Source: Verticillium longisporum (taxonomy: Eukaryota > Ascomycota > Sordariomycetes > Glomerellales > Plectosphaerellaceae). From it: DNA of 64,000 bases. A program made the position numbers and the translations under genes. Shown here piece by piece: positions 34,927-45,044 of this stretch (position 1 is its first letter; each line of letters starts with the position of its first letter). The notes under the pieces are model-generated. The model searched no databases and had not been told where the DNA came from. It worked only from the letters and a program-made list of their open reading frames with translations. The stretch spans positions 62,001 through 126,000 of the forward strand of contig JAETXT010000015.1 of assembly GCA_019188255.1 (NCBI GenBank), written 5' to 3'.

Positions 34927-36242
34927 ATGCTGTCCTTTGCAGAACCGAGTCTAAACCAGTCGCCGCGATGTTCCGTCACGTACGGTACAATGGCCCATCT
35001 TGAGCCTAAGCAGCTGCCGATGAAGGGGAAGCCATGGAACTCCATCATGGCCCAAGGCTTCAATCACCAGGTGGGTTTTCCTACATCATAGTTTTCACAA
35101 AGTCTGACCCGTCAAGGTCGATCTTGTTGTGCCAGAGGAGTGCTACGAGCTTGTCAAACGAAACTTGGTCGAGCAACGTGATGCTCCCGTCTACCAACGC
35201 GTCACCATGACTCTGGGGCAGATCCTTGACGGCGCCTTCTTTCTCGAATACATGAAGAAGGGTAACTATGGGTTTAGAGATCGAAACATGTCACAGGCTT
35301 ACCAGCAACAGGAAACGTTCTCATGCTGTCCGAGGGACGGACCACGGACGACAACATGTTTTCGTTGCGAGACGGTGAGTGACTACATGCCCTGATCTAC
35401 TCCAAGCTAACCGTGCAGGCCTCCTCACCATGTATATGGACAAGGAAACCTACGAACGAGCTGGCCTCGTCGGAAAGCCGTACGGCGTCAAGGGCAAGAG
35501 GGGCTTGAAACCGAGATGGAGTAAGTCACTGGCGCCAGATCTACGTTCGGACGTGTTGACAAAAAGTCAGTTGTGAGCTACCAATTACGCGATGAGTCGA
35601 TGTTTCACGGCAAGAAAGGGTTCGATCGCTTGCTATATGCCTGCAGAAATGTCTTGAAGCAGCCAGTTACCTGGCTGTTTGCCAATCTTGGCTCCAGTGC
35701 GTCTCGTCCGAAGACTGACCGTCAGCCGCTAATGTTCCACAGCACCCTCGCCCGACCCCATGGAGCAGCTCGCGCCAATCAAGTTCACCTCGCGTCCGGG
35801 CCTCGTGAATGGCGCTCATGTTGTGGCGCCGGAACTTAACGTGCCTTCTGAGGTTCTTTCCGAGGGTGATCGGCCTGGTCTCGAGGACTTTGCCAGCGAG
35901 ACGTACGAGTGGCTTTCTCTGGTGCGCCTCGAGAGCCCTCGTGTTGCTGTAGGTGACGATATCAACTCGTATCTGTCGCGATACCAGGTCCCCAACGACT
36001 CGGGAACGGCGACGAGAGCCAGAGTCTGCAAGATTACCTGGAAGGGTCTCCTGGCAGCCGACTGGGTGCGCCAGCTCCTCATCGATGTTCTCGCGACGGT
36101 GCCCTCGCGGGCTTGGATCTCCTTCAGTGCCACGTCCTTTTCCAAGGGCATCGTCAATGAGAGCGCCGAAATCTCCTTTCTTCGACCATCCGATGCCGCG
36201 GGACACTATCTCATGTGGGAGATCCAAGGTCAAGAGGCTTGA
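34927..36242 (+). CDS. RNase P/MRP subunit Rpp40 family protein
   Basis: Subunit of the nuclear RNase P/MRP particle, which trims tRNA 5' leaders and processes rRNA. Six exons: 34927-35070, 35117-35261, 35306-35374, 35419-35520, 35571-35696 and 35743-36242. The introns are unusually small (44-50 bp). Length 361. The start at 34927 (MLSFAEPSLNQSP) leads into KGKPWNSIMAQGFNHQVDLVVPEE. Rpp40-type segments are GRTTDDNMFSLRDGLLTMYMDKETYERAGLVGKP, MFHGKKGFDRL and PVTWLFANL. The last exon (PIKFTSRPGLVNGAHVV, ETYEWLSLVRLESPRV, FLRPSDAAGHYLMWEIQG) carries the C-terminal half. Introns two and three, both 44 bp, were placed by protein continuity and may shift slightly. The stop lies 5 bp from that of the converging ankyrin gene. 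Confidence 0.82.
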
Positions 36243-36247
36243 GAGCA

Positions 36248-36907
36248 CTAATCCTGTCGTTGGCGAACGCTCCTCTCATCGGCGAGGCCCTCGCCGAGCA
36301 CCGCTTCCTCGACCAGTCGCCTCAGCTCCGCCTGGCCCTCTGGCGTATGGAAATCCTCTCGTCCCGCGAGCTCCTCGATGCGGCGCTTGAACTCGGGATC
36401 CACCTCTTCTGGCACGTCAGCCGTCTGATCCATGCTGCCCACAGATACGGCGAGTCCCTCCGGGACGGGGGGCATCTCTGCCGTTTCGATGGAGCCGTTC
36501 GTCGCAGCCGCCGCCGACGATGATGCCGACCTTTCTGTCTCTACTCCAGCGAGGTATTCCGCCACTTCAGGGAAGTCGGCCTCGACCTCAATCTTTTCTC
36601 TCGGTGTCACGCCATCGTCGCCTCGAATGTGAATATCGGCACCAAGCTCCTCGACAAGACACTTGGCGGCATCGACCGTCTCGACGACGAACAACGCAGT
36701 CTCGCCGTCCTCGTCCTTCAGGTTGACGTCCACATTGAACTCCTGGATGAGGGCACGCAGGAGGTCGAGGTGGTTGTAGCTTGCCGCGGCGTGGACGAGG
36801 GAGTACCCATGCTCATCTTGGCCCGAAGCAAGATTGGGGTTTTCGCGGAGGAGGGGTAGCAGCGACGGGCTGTTGTCGGCAGCGAGCAGGTAGGGGTTCT
36901 GCGCCAT
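36248..36907 (-). CDS. Ankyrin-repeat protein
   Basis: Single-exon gene of 219 residues. Two or three ankyrin repeats fill the first 110 residues: NPNLASGQDEHGYSLVHAAASYNHLDLLRALIQ, VDVNLKDEDGETALFVVETVDAAKCLVEE and ADIHIRGDDGVTPREKIE. The rest is acidic and Ser/Ala-rich, ending in a helical EFKRRIEELAGREDFHTPEGQ segment. Small cytosolic ankyrin proteins of this layout (for example S. pombe C105.02c type) are conserved in fungi but have no settled role. The frame is intact. Confidence 0.85.
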   Translation of the reverse strand: MAQNPYLLAADNSPSLLPLLRENPNLASGQDEHGYSLVHAAASYNHLDLLRALIQEFNVDVNLKDEDGETALFVVETVDAAKCLVEELGADIHIRGDDGVTPREKIEVEADFPEVAEYLAGVETERSASSSAAAATNGSIETAEMPPVPEGLAVSVGSMDQTADVPEEVDPEFKRRIEELAGREDFHTPEGQAELRRLVEEAVLGEGLADERSVRQRQD

Positions 36908-37625
36908 GTCGGGCTTGTAGTCTAACGCCTTCGAAATTGAGAGAGTTTGGCCTCAATTGATGCGTTGGAAAAGTCGTGAAATGATAGGCTCTTTAGTATC
37001 AATCGTGGCGCACTCTCCCAGTCGACGACCTTTCCGATGGCATTGCCTTGGAGGGGAACTTTTCTGCCATGGAGGGGTCCTCAAGCTCGGTGTGACGCAT
37101 ATCCCCGCAAAACACGCTGACATCGCTCTCACCGCCTGCCGCATGCGCTGCTCGGCGGCGGGCTGAGGTCTGTGCTCGTAGGCCTCAACCCCTGGAACTA
37201 CAGGGCAAGAGACACCAACGGGACTGAGGCCATATCCCCAAGGCTCCCAAGGTTCCCAAGGCTCCCAAGGCAACCAACAGTCTCAGGACGCAGTTTCCGG
37301 CGTGACTGGTTTGCTGGGCAAGAGCAGCACCCTCCAGGAGTAAGGAAAATCTCATCGAAACACCCGAAAAGCTTCATTCCAGGATCGTCTTGCAAGGCTT
37401 CAGCCATCCGACGACCGTGACTCATTCTCCGCCGTACCTTCTATTCTTGAGCCCCTCATTAGGTATATGAGAACCGTCCTGCACATTCGGCCTGTTTGTC
37501 TGGATGATAGAACAGCCAAGCTACTATTTCAACAATTCACGAGAATCACACTCGGCACAACACTTTCACCCCGTCACAGGAGACTATTCATATCGCCTGG
37601 GAGTATCTCAACTTACCTCACAGCC
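36908..37625. other. Divergent region between the ankyrin gene and trl1
   Basis: About 720 bp with four 9-bp tandem repeats (37236-37271) and no separate gene. An open frame in phase with trl1 extends back to 37467, giving a possible longer N-terminus. Confidence 0.5.
37236..37271. repeat. Four tandem copies of TCCCAAGGC
   Basis: Nine-base units start at 37236, 37245, 37254 and 37263. The first has C for T at position one, and the second ends in T. They lie about 355 bp upstream of the trl1 start. A similar CCCAAAGG word repeats near 48827. Confidence 0.9.
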
Positions 37626-40133
37626 ATGGCGACCACCGGCGGAGCCCAGAGTGCTCCCACCAGGGCGCCTTATATCCCCCAAGACGTGCAGTCTGTCGCG
37701 CACATGCTCAATGGCCTCGACGAGGCACGAAAGAACAAGAGGAAGGGCCAGGCCATGTGCAAGCGGTCCACCTTTGCAGTCAAGGGGTCGTCCATCACCG
37801 TCGACTCGTGGAAGATGCAGGAGCAGGATTACAAGAAGCGAGATCTTCCCACATATGCCCGCGGCCTATTCACCACGAGAAACGCACGAAATGAGCCCGA
37901 GATTGCCGTGAGAGGTTACGACAAGTTCTTCAATGTTGGCGAGGTCCACGAGACCAAGTGGGACAACATCCTGCAGAGGACACAGGGCCCTTACGAGCTG
38001 ACGCTAAAGGAGAATGGCTGCATCATTTTCGTTTCCGGCCTCGAGGACGGCACCCTCCTCGTGTGCAGCAAGCATTCGACTGGAGAGAGAGAGGATGCCG
38101 ATCTCAGCCACGCCGTCGCTGGAGAACGATCCTTGGAAAAGCAGCTTGCTCGGCTGGGCAAGTCCAAGCAGGATCTGGCTAGGGAATTGAGAGCTCGCAA
38201 TGCCACCGCCGTGGCTGAGCTGTGTGATGACTCGTTCGAGGAGCACATCTTGGCCTACGGCCCAGAAAAGGCCGGTCTTTACCTTCACGGAATCAACCTG
38301 AACCTCCCCGAATTTGCCACGTATCCCAGCACCCACGTTCAGAGCTTTGCCGATGACTGGGGCTTCCAAAAGGTTGGCCTCATCGTCATGGACGATGTCA
38401 ACCAGGTCAAGGCTTTCCTAGAAGAATCCGCAGAGACGGGAGCTCACGACGGACGCGATGTCGAGGGCTTTGTGATTCGCTGTCGAGAGTCTCATGATCC
38501 TGGCGTCCAGCCATATCGGGATTGGTTCTTCAAGTTCAAGTTTGAGGAGCCGTACCTCATGTACCGACAGTGGCGCGAATGCACCAAGGCCATGATCTCA
38601 GGCAAGCCACCCAAGTTCAGGAAGCATGTCCAGATCACCGAGGAATACCTCCTCTACGCACGCAAACGACTCGCCACCGACAAGAACCTGGGTCAGCTGT
38701 ACCAGGCGAACCATGGCATCATCGCCCTACGCAACGACTTCCTCGCTTTCAAGAATATGAAGGGCTCTGACGCCGCTAACCTCGAGCTCATCGCTCCTTC
38801 CACAGCCGATATCAACACCGAGGTGACGCGAGACGTCATCTTGGTCCCCATCGCGACGATTGGATGTGGCAAGACGACAATCGCTGTTGCGCTGACGCAT
38901 CTGTTCAGCTGGGGCCACATTCAAAACGATAACATTACCGGTAAGGGACGGCCTCCTCGCTTCACCAAGGCGGTGCTCGATCTCCTCCAGGAGCGCCCCG
39001 TTGTCATCGCGGACCGAAACAATGCGCAAAAGCACGAGCGCAAGCAGATCCTCACCGATGTCAAGATTCAACACAAGGACGCGCGCCTTGTCGCTCTGTA
39101 CTTCAAGCATGATGCGTCCAACATTGATGAAGTGCGCAGGGTCACGCAGGAGCGAGTGTTGGCGCGTGGAGACAACCACCAGACGATCCACGCTGCTAGC
39201 GATCAGAACAAATTCCTCGGCGTCATGGAAGGCTTTGTCGATCGATTCGAACCCCTTGTCCCGTTCTCCCGCCCAGATCATGGTTTCGGCGCGGTGGTCA
39301 ACCTCGACCCCACGGCCGAGAGCCGCCAGAACCTTGAGACGGCGGTCAACGAGCTCCACCGCCTCTACCCGAACCTCTTTGAGCTTCCGTCCGCTGAGAG
39401 GCTGGATGAGGCCATGAAGGCTGCCTTTGATGATTACCAGCCTGGCCTGAAGCACACGACCAGGATCGTGGCGGCCGACAAAACAAGCCCGGACAACAGG
39501 CACAGCAGCCCAAGAAGGCCAAGAAGAAGCCCCTCGAGTACATGTCTGTCGCTGTCCCCGGGAGCCAGGTCAGGTCTATCCTGGATAAGGCCTTTGACAA
39601 TGTCGCCATCGAGACGTCCAGATTTTACAAACAGCTCAGCCAGACGCGACGCATCCAGCCAAAGTTTCACGTCACGCTGATGCACCGCGCGTCTTCCAAA
39701 GAGCATCCCGAACTGTGGGAACACTACAGCAAGGTTGTAGCTGACGCTGAAGCTGCCAACATCGCCACTGCCGGGGCCACGGGCGCCACCGCTGCGCCGA
39801 CCCTGGGCTCCTGCGGCGTTGAGCTAGAGAGGGTGAGTTGCACTCTTCCGCTAGCATCACAACGACAGCTAACATATTTAGGTCGTCTTCAACGATCGTG
39901 TCATGGCCATCGTCGTAAGGCTCAACGGCCAGGACCAAGCGTGGCAGTGCGTCAACCCCATCGCCCACATCACCGTCGGCACGCGGGAGGACAGCATCAA
40001 ACCCAAGGAGAGCAACGAATTGCTCGCGCGCTGGCTCAACGAGGGCGTGGGAGAGGCAACGGGCATTCGAGAGGTGGTCTTTGATAACAAGGAGACTCTT
40101 GAGGGGGCCGTTCAGGGTGTTATGTCGAGGTAG
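37626..40133 (+). CDS. trl1: Fungal tRNA ligase Trl1 (one frame break)
   Basis: Seals tRNA exons after intron removal, and also HAC1-type mRNA in the unfolded protein response. Start placed at 37626 (MATTGGAQSAPTRAPYIPQD); an in-frame ATG at 37467 is possible and could encode a mitochondrial-like leader. The adenylyltransferase domain shows LTLKENGCIIFVSG (Lys nucleophile in KENG), EGFVIRCRE and WFFKFKFEEPYLMYRQWRE. The kinase domain has the P-loop ATIGCGKTTIAVAL. The C-terminal cyclic phosphodiesterase has its two His motifs, FHVTL and HITVG. Intron 39833-39881 (donor GTGAGT) lies between them. The frame breaks near 39482 in the Lys/Gln-rich linker, and one A added to AAAA restores it. Total about 819 residues. 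Confidence 0.92.
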
Positions 40134-40651
40134 CGTTTGTCATGAAAAGGAGCAGCATGAGAGAGATGAGTTCGAGTTGTGGAGGAAAAATCAAAGAAGC
40201 GAACGACGAGCAAGAAACCGAGGAGCACGTTCAGAAAATCCCCTATTGCAGATCAGATGGGCCTGTATTGGGCCTTCCAGTTGATGGAAAGTAGAAGTCT
40301 TCGTCAGGGTGACTCAATGGAAATACCGAGCCACCACCATGAAACTTCCATGACTACTAACATCTTGTGCCAGTAAAAGACCATCAAGTTGTCTCCTTCC
40401 AAGAAACACGACGATTTAATTGTTCCCAGCAGCAATGTGCAGGGGGACTACACCGAGGCTTACCGAGCCAAGTCAACGCTATTGGCCAATCTTGGGGTTG
40501 GGCACAGACCACGTGAAATTTGTCCACCTTCGACGAGAGCTTCGCCTTTGCGCGAGACCTGACCCTTTTGAAGCTCTTTTTCCCCGAAGCAGAGCAACCT
40601 CATCCACAACACGCTACATCTCTGGTGGTGCCGTCTCTCAAGCCTCCAGAC
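40134..40651. other. Intergenic between trl1 and the uL10m gene
   Basis: About 520 bp holding the trl1 3' UTR and the promoter of the downstream gene. An in-frame ATG at 40520 would add 44 residues to the uL10m protein but would bury its mitochondrial targeting sequence. Confidence 0.5.
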
Positions 40652-41698
40652 ATGTCTTCCAGAATACCACGCCACGCGAGCAGGGCCCTGCGCCAGGTTG
40701 CCCGTGCGTCACGAGCACCCATCACGGCCTCCCGAACCTTCTCGACGTCGTCTTCACAATACGCCACTGCGGCCGTGGCTTCGTCAATCAGCATTCCCAC
40801 ATCATATGTGTCCCCGACGAAACCTCCCTCGGCTCGCCCCTCGGAGACACGCAAGTCTCAGCTCATCCGAACCTACACCTCTCTCCTCCGCACGGCGCCC
40901 CTCGTCCTCTTCCTCCAGCACAACAACCTGACGGCTCAGGAGTGGGCAAGCATCCGCCGCGAGCTGCGAGCCGCGCTTGCCGCAGTCCCAGCGCCGGCCG
41001 GGCAGACGGTCGATATCGTGCCCGACGTGACGCTCAACGTGCTGCGCACACGCATGTTCTCCGTCGCCCTTAAGATTGTCTCCTTCTTCGACGCCAAGGC
41101 CGCCTCGACAAAGACGCCCCTCGTCCACGACCTGTCCGAGGCAGCCTACAACAGCATCAAGGAGATTGAGGTTCCCGAGAGCTCAGCGTACGCCGAGGTT
41201 GCGCCGCTCCTCGTCGGCCCGACCGCCGCCCTCGTCTTCCCCGCCGTGTCGCCGGCGCACCTTGCCGCGGCGCTCAAGGTCCTCGCACCGGGACCGGCCG
41301 GCAGCGCCACAGCGCCACCGGCACGCAAGAAGAACCCCGGCTACTACGAGCCGCTGTGCCAGAACGGCCTCGCGAAGCTGCTGCTCGTCGGCGGCCGCGT
41401 CGAGGGCAGCGTCTTTGACGTTGACGGCGTGCGGTGGGTTGGCGGTATCGAGGGTGGCATGGAAGGTCTGCGCGCGCAGCTCATTGGCATGCTGCAGTCT
41501 GCTGGTCTGGGCCTGACGAGCGCGCTCGAGGCTGGCGGCAAGAGTGTGTGGCTGGCGCTGGAGGGCCGCAAGGTGCAGCTCGAGGAGGAGCAGGGCGACA
41601 AGAAGGGGAGAGCAGCTGATCAGTGGCGGCTGCACAATGTATTACTGTACTATAGAAGGCTTGCGGGAGCTGTACGAACAAATGTACAATGCTCGTAG
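40652..41698 (+). CDS. Mitochondrial large ribosomal subunit protein uL10m (MrpL11-like)
   Basis: Part of the stalk base of the mitochondrial large ribosomal subunit. Start at 40652 opens an Arg/Ser-rich presequence ([22 protein letters not shown], then [11 protein letters not shown]). The L10 fold follows: [62 protein letters not shown] and [23 protein letters not shown]. As written, 348 residues end in an unusual tail ([23 protein letters not shown]). If the GGGG run near 41609 lacks one G, the frame would stop at a TGA a few codons later, giving a compact end after KKGESS and about 321 residues, more like relatives. No intron is needed. Confidence 0.82.
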   Translation: MSSRIPRHASRALRQVARASRAPITASRTFSTSSSQYATAAVASSISIPTSYVSPTKPPSARPSETRKSQLIRTYTSLLRTAPLVLFLQHNNLTAQEWASIRRELRAALAAVPAPAGQTVDIVPDVTLNVLRTRMFSVALKIVSFFDAKAASTKTPLVHDLSEAAYNSIKEIEVPESSAYAEVAPLLVGPTAALVFPAVSPAHLAAALKVLAPGPAGSATAPPARKKNPGYYEPLCQNGLAKLLLVGGRVEGSVFDVDGVRWVGGIEGGMEGLRAQLIGMLQSAGLGLTSALEAGGKSVWLALEGRKVQLEEEQGDKKGRAADQWRLHNVLLYYRRLAGAVRTNVQCS

Positions 41699-42229
41699 GG
41701 GCATTTGATAGATGGATATGCCAGATCACTGTACCTTACGCCGTTCTGTTCCTGCACTGATTGCGAGGTGCACTATCATGACCAGTACTAGTCTCAGTCC
41801 AACCCGAAGGTATCCATCTCGGAGTCACCAATCAACCTTTATCGAATGGAGAGCTCGGCATCATCTCGTACTTGTGGTTCAACGTGACTCCAAATAGTGC
41901 CTTTCCACTGATGGATGCGTGGGACCCACTTCCCCAGGTACCATGCACGCCTGAACAGGCACTGGCGTTCGCGGCCTGCGCCCCTGTGACAACAGCGACA
42001 GCACGCGGCCCGACATCCGGACCCTGAACCACCAGCATCCAGCATCGCAACGCTGACGTATCACTTTGATCAGCCACTCTGCAACCACCAAGCTTCAGGC
42101 AACAGACAGCTCCAAGCTCTCTTCCAGACAAGACGCACAACCGAATTGCTAGGCATACTTGCTATCATCACCGCGGAATGCCGTCAACGCCGTGATCTGC
42201 TTCGACACAACATCACGAGAGCTCCCACG
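41699..42229. other. Intergenic between uL10m and DUF4870-type genes
   Basis: About 530 bp of 3' UTR and promoter. No supported gene or repeat. Confidence 0.5.
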
Positions 42230-42889
42230 ATGGACTTCGCACCCTACCAGTCCTCCCCGCCCGAACGCGAGCGCGCCCTGTCGCCTCAACCGACCTCCCC
42301 CCGCGCATCGGCGGATTTCCGTCGCCCATTCTCTCCTCCTTCTGCCGCCCCCGGTGGCTTTCAATACCAATACCAGCAAGACCAGTACAGCCAGCCGTCG
42401 CCGCCGCCGCTCCAGCACCCACAGCCGCAGCGCAGCTGGCAACCCAGCCTGCCAGGCGCATACCCGGTGGCAGATGCGCATCGCGAGGGCGTGAGCGAAT
42501 TCGATACAAGTCTGGGTATAAGGCTCGACTACGAGGCCAGTGCGGCATACCTTGCGCTGCCGCCGCTGGGCGCCATCCTGCTGCTGATCGGGGAGCGGAA
42601 TAGCGACTATGTGAGGTATGTGGCAGTCTCGGCAGGTGCTCAGGTGAAGGCTTCCCTTGCTAACGACCACAGGTTTCACGCGTGGCAGGCAAGTCTCTTG
42701 TTCACGGCGATACTAGTCATTCACCTCATCTTCTCCTTCTCGAGATTTCTAAGCTGGCTCTTCTTCCTGGGCGATCTCTTCGCCATGGTATGGCTCGCCA
42801 TGCGAGCGTATCAGGACGCCGACACGCTGGACAGGTTTGAGTTGCCCATCATTGGCCGCATAGCGAGCAACATTCTGGACGACGAGTAG
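42230..42889 (+). CDS. DUF4870/Tic20-like three-span membrane protein
   Basis: Two exons (42230-42615 and 42673-42889; GTATGT donor, GCTAAC branch point, 57-bp intron that keeps the frame open) encode 200 residues. The first 95 are Pro/Gln/Ser-rich and disordered. Three hydrophobic segments follow: AAYLALPPLGAILLLIG, FHAWQASLLFTAILVIHLIFSF and FLSWLFFLGDLFAMVWLAMRAY. The junction restores RFHAWQ, a hallmark of DUF4870 proteins. The C-terminus FELPIIGRIASNIL is also typical. Bacterial and fungal members have no firm function; vesicle or Golgi localisation has been suggested, but I infer only a membrane protein. Confidence 0.83.
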   Translation: MDFAPYQSSPPERERALSPQPTSPRASADFRRPFSPPSAAPGGFQYQYQQDQYSQPSPPPLQHPQPQRSWQPSLPGAYPVADAHREGVSEFDTSLGIRLDYEASAAYLALPPLGAILLLIGERNSDYVRYVAVSAGAQVKASLANDHRFHAWQASLLFTAILVIHLIFSFSRFLSWLFFLGDLFAMVWLAMRAYQDADTLDRFELPIIGRIASNILDDE

Positions 42890-43483
42890 GGTTGGACGCC
42901 AGCAGCGAGGGCCGGGCTGGACTGGGTGTGATGGTGTCGTGTTAATGGGGCGTGTATGGCATTCTTTCTGGCGCTAAGCATCCTTATACCTCGTCGCAGG
43001 CGTGTTGTACTGGCGTGTACTGTATTAATTGCGTAGTGTACATCGTCATCAGCGGATCCTGGGCTCTCGTCTCGTCCCTGGACTTCTTGCATTCATGTCC
43101 GTTATCAGCTCCATCTCATCGTCTCTCCGGATGTACCGTGTCATTTACAGTGCAATTCTACCGACGCACAGTCTTGGATCATCTTTCCTCCACAAGGCTC
43201 CAAAGGGGAAGCCCGTGCACGGGCCAGGGCAGGCCTGCCAGATGATTACGCGACGTTGCTTGCCTTGCGCTTGCAGCTCAAGGCTCGATACAGCTCCGAA
43301 GCTTTCCACGACCACTCGCTGCTTCAATCACCAACAAACCACAACACCACCACATCTCCCTCCGCCATCCCCATCACGCCTGCCGTTGACGCCAGCACGC
43401 CCTCTCGACCTGCTTCGTCTCGCGCATCTTGAACCACCCTTGCCTAATCTGCATCACACGCCCCAACCCGCCACATCACCATC
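42890..43483. other. Intergenic, promoter of the rpt5-like gene
   Basis: About 590 bp with a C/A/T-rich 5' UTR-like stretch before 43484 (CACCAC and CATCACC words). No supported gene. Confidence 0.5.
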
Positions 43484-45044
43484 ATGTCGTCCCTCGAAGA
43501 CCTCGGCGACGTCAACAGGCGGGATCAGGACGACAAGAAGAAGGACGACGGCAACAAGGATAAGGACCGCCAGGCCACTGTCGCTGATGCCAATGACGAT
43601 GCCGACATGGAGGATGCCGAGCACGAGGAGGACGTTCTCGACGACGAGATTCTGGGCCTCAGCACCCAGGACATCCAGACCCGCAAACGCCTGTTGGAGA
43701 ACGACTCTAGGATTATGCGCAGTGAGGTGCAGCACTTGACGCACGAGAAGGCGACCATGGGCGAGAAGATTAAGGAGAACAACGACAAGATTGCCAACAA
43801 CAGGTAGGAACCTCTAGTGCAGTGTCTGTTTTGCCGCCGCCGTCCCTTGCTGATCAACGGCTCCCAGGCAATTACCGTATCTCGTCGGCAACGTTGTCGA
43901 GCTCCTGGATCTCGACCCCACAGCAGAGTCCTCCGAAGAGGGCGCCAACATTGACCTCGTCGCCCCGCGCGTCGGCAAGTCCGCCGTCATCAAGACGTCC
44001 ACACGACAGACCATCTTCCTGCCGCTGATCGGCCTTGTCGATCCCGCAACCCTGAAGCCTGGCGACCTTATTGGTGTCAACAAGGACTCGTACCTCATTC
44101 CCGACACACTCCCTGCCGAGTACGACACCCGTGTCAGGGCCATGGAGGTTGACCAGAAGCCGACGGAGAAGTAGACCGATGTTGGTGGTCTGGACAAGCA
44201 GATTGAGGAGCTCGTCGAGGCCATTGTGTGGCCGATGAAGGAGGCTGACCGTTTCAAGAAGATTGGCATCAAGGCCCCCAAGGGTACGTCATGACGAAGA
44301 GAGGAGACACACGAAACTTTGACTGACAGACATAGGTGCTCTGATGTACGGACCTCCCGGAACCGGCAAGACGCTGCTCGCGCGAGCTTGCGCCGCTCAG
44401 ACGGACGCCACGTTCCTCAAGCTAGCCGGCCCCCAGCTGGTGCAGATGTTCATTGGTGACGGTGCGAAGCTGGTGCGCGACTGCTTTGCTCTGGCCAAGG
44501 AGAAGGCGCCTGCGATTATCTTCATCGACGAGTTGGACGCCGTCGGCACGAAGCGCTACGTCAGCGCGAAGACTGGTGATCGTGTGGTCCAGCGATCCAT
44601 GATGGAGCTCCTCAACCTGCTGGTCGGTTTCGCGTCGGACGACCGCATCACGGTGCTCGCAGCGTCGCACCGTGTGGTCGTGCTCTACCCCGCGCTGCTA
44701 CGTTCTGGCCGTCTCGATCGCAAGATTGAATTCCCGCTGCCAAACGAGGAGGCCCGCGCTCAGATTCTCAAGATCCACTCACGCAAGATGAGGGTGGACC
44801 CTGCCGTCAACTGGGACGAGCTGGCGCGCAGCACTGACGAGTTTGGTGGTGCCATGCTCAAGGCGGTGTGCGTTGAGGCGGGTATGATTGCGCTGCGAGG
44901 TGGCAAAGAAAAGATTGGCCACGAGCACTACGTCGATGCCATTGCGGAGGTTCAAGCGAAGAAGAAGGATGTACGTACTGTACTCACAGTGGCCACGCTG
45001 GGATCTATGCTAACCTTGGACAGACTGTCAACTTTTACGCTTAG
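43484..45044 (+). CDS. 26S proteasome ATPase Rpt5-like, interrupted by an in-frame TAG and diverged in the SRH
   Basis: Resembles Rpt5/S6a of the hexameric proteasome unfoldase. Exons 43484-43803, 43868-44283, 44336-44970 and 45024-45044; introns 52-64 bp with GTAGGA and GTACGT donors; 464 codons. The OB domain ([37 protein letters not shown]), Walker A (YGPPGTGKT), Walker B ([14 protein letters not shown]), the arginine region ([20 protein letters not shown]) and the C-terminal gate-opening VNFYA are kept. Codon 209 is TAG (44172-44174), where the family has Tyr in EKYTDVGGLD. Between residues about 330 and 385 many near-invariant acids are changed: LVGF for LDGF, and SHRVVVLYP for TNRVDVLDP. 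That pattern suggests a decaying or diverged extra copy. The open frame past 45044 is not part of it. Confidence 0.8.

Noticed and set aside
39241..39260. tRNA B-box-like GATTCGAACCCC
   Set aside because: Inside the trl1 coding sequence with no matching A box or cloverleaf; the same holds for a similar word at about 62082 in the P450 gene and 17400 between genes.
40520..40651. Upstream ATG of the uL10m gene
   Set aside because: It would put 44 residues before a clear mitochondrial presequence; the start at 40652 is better.
44172..44174. Stop-codon readthrough or TAG reassignment
   Set aside because: Other genes here (naa15, mago, gid4) end at TAG, and the two internal TAGs replace different amino acids (Tyr and Lys/Arg), so a recoded TAG is unlikely.
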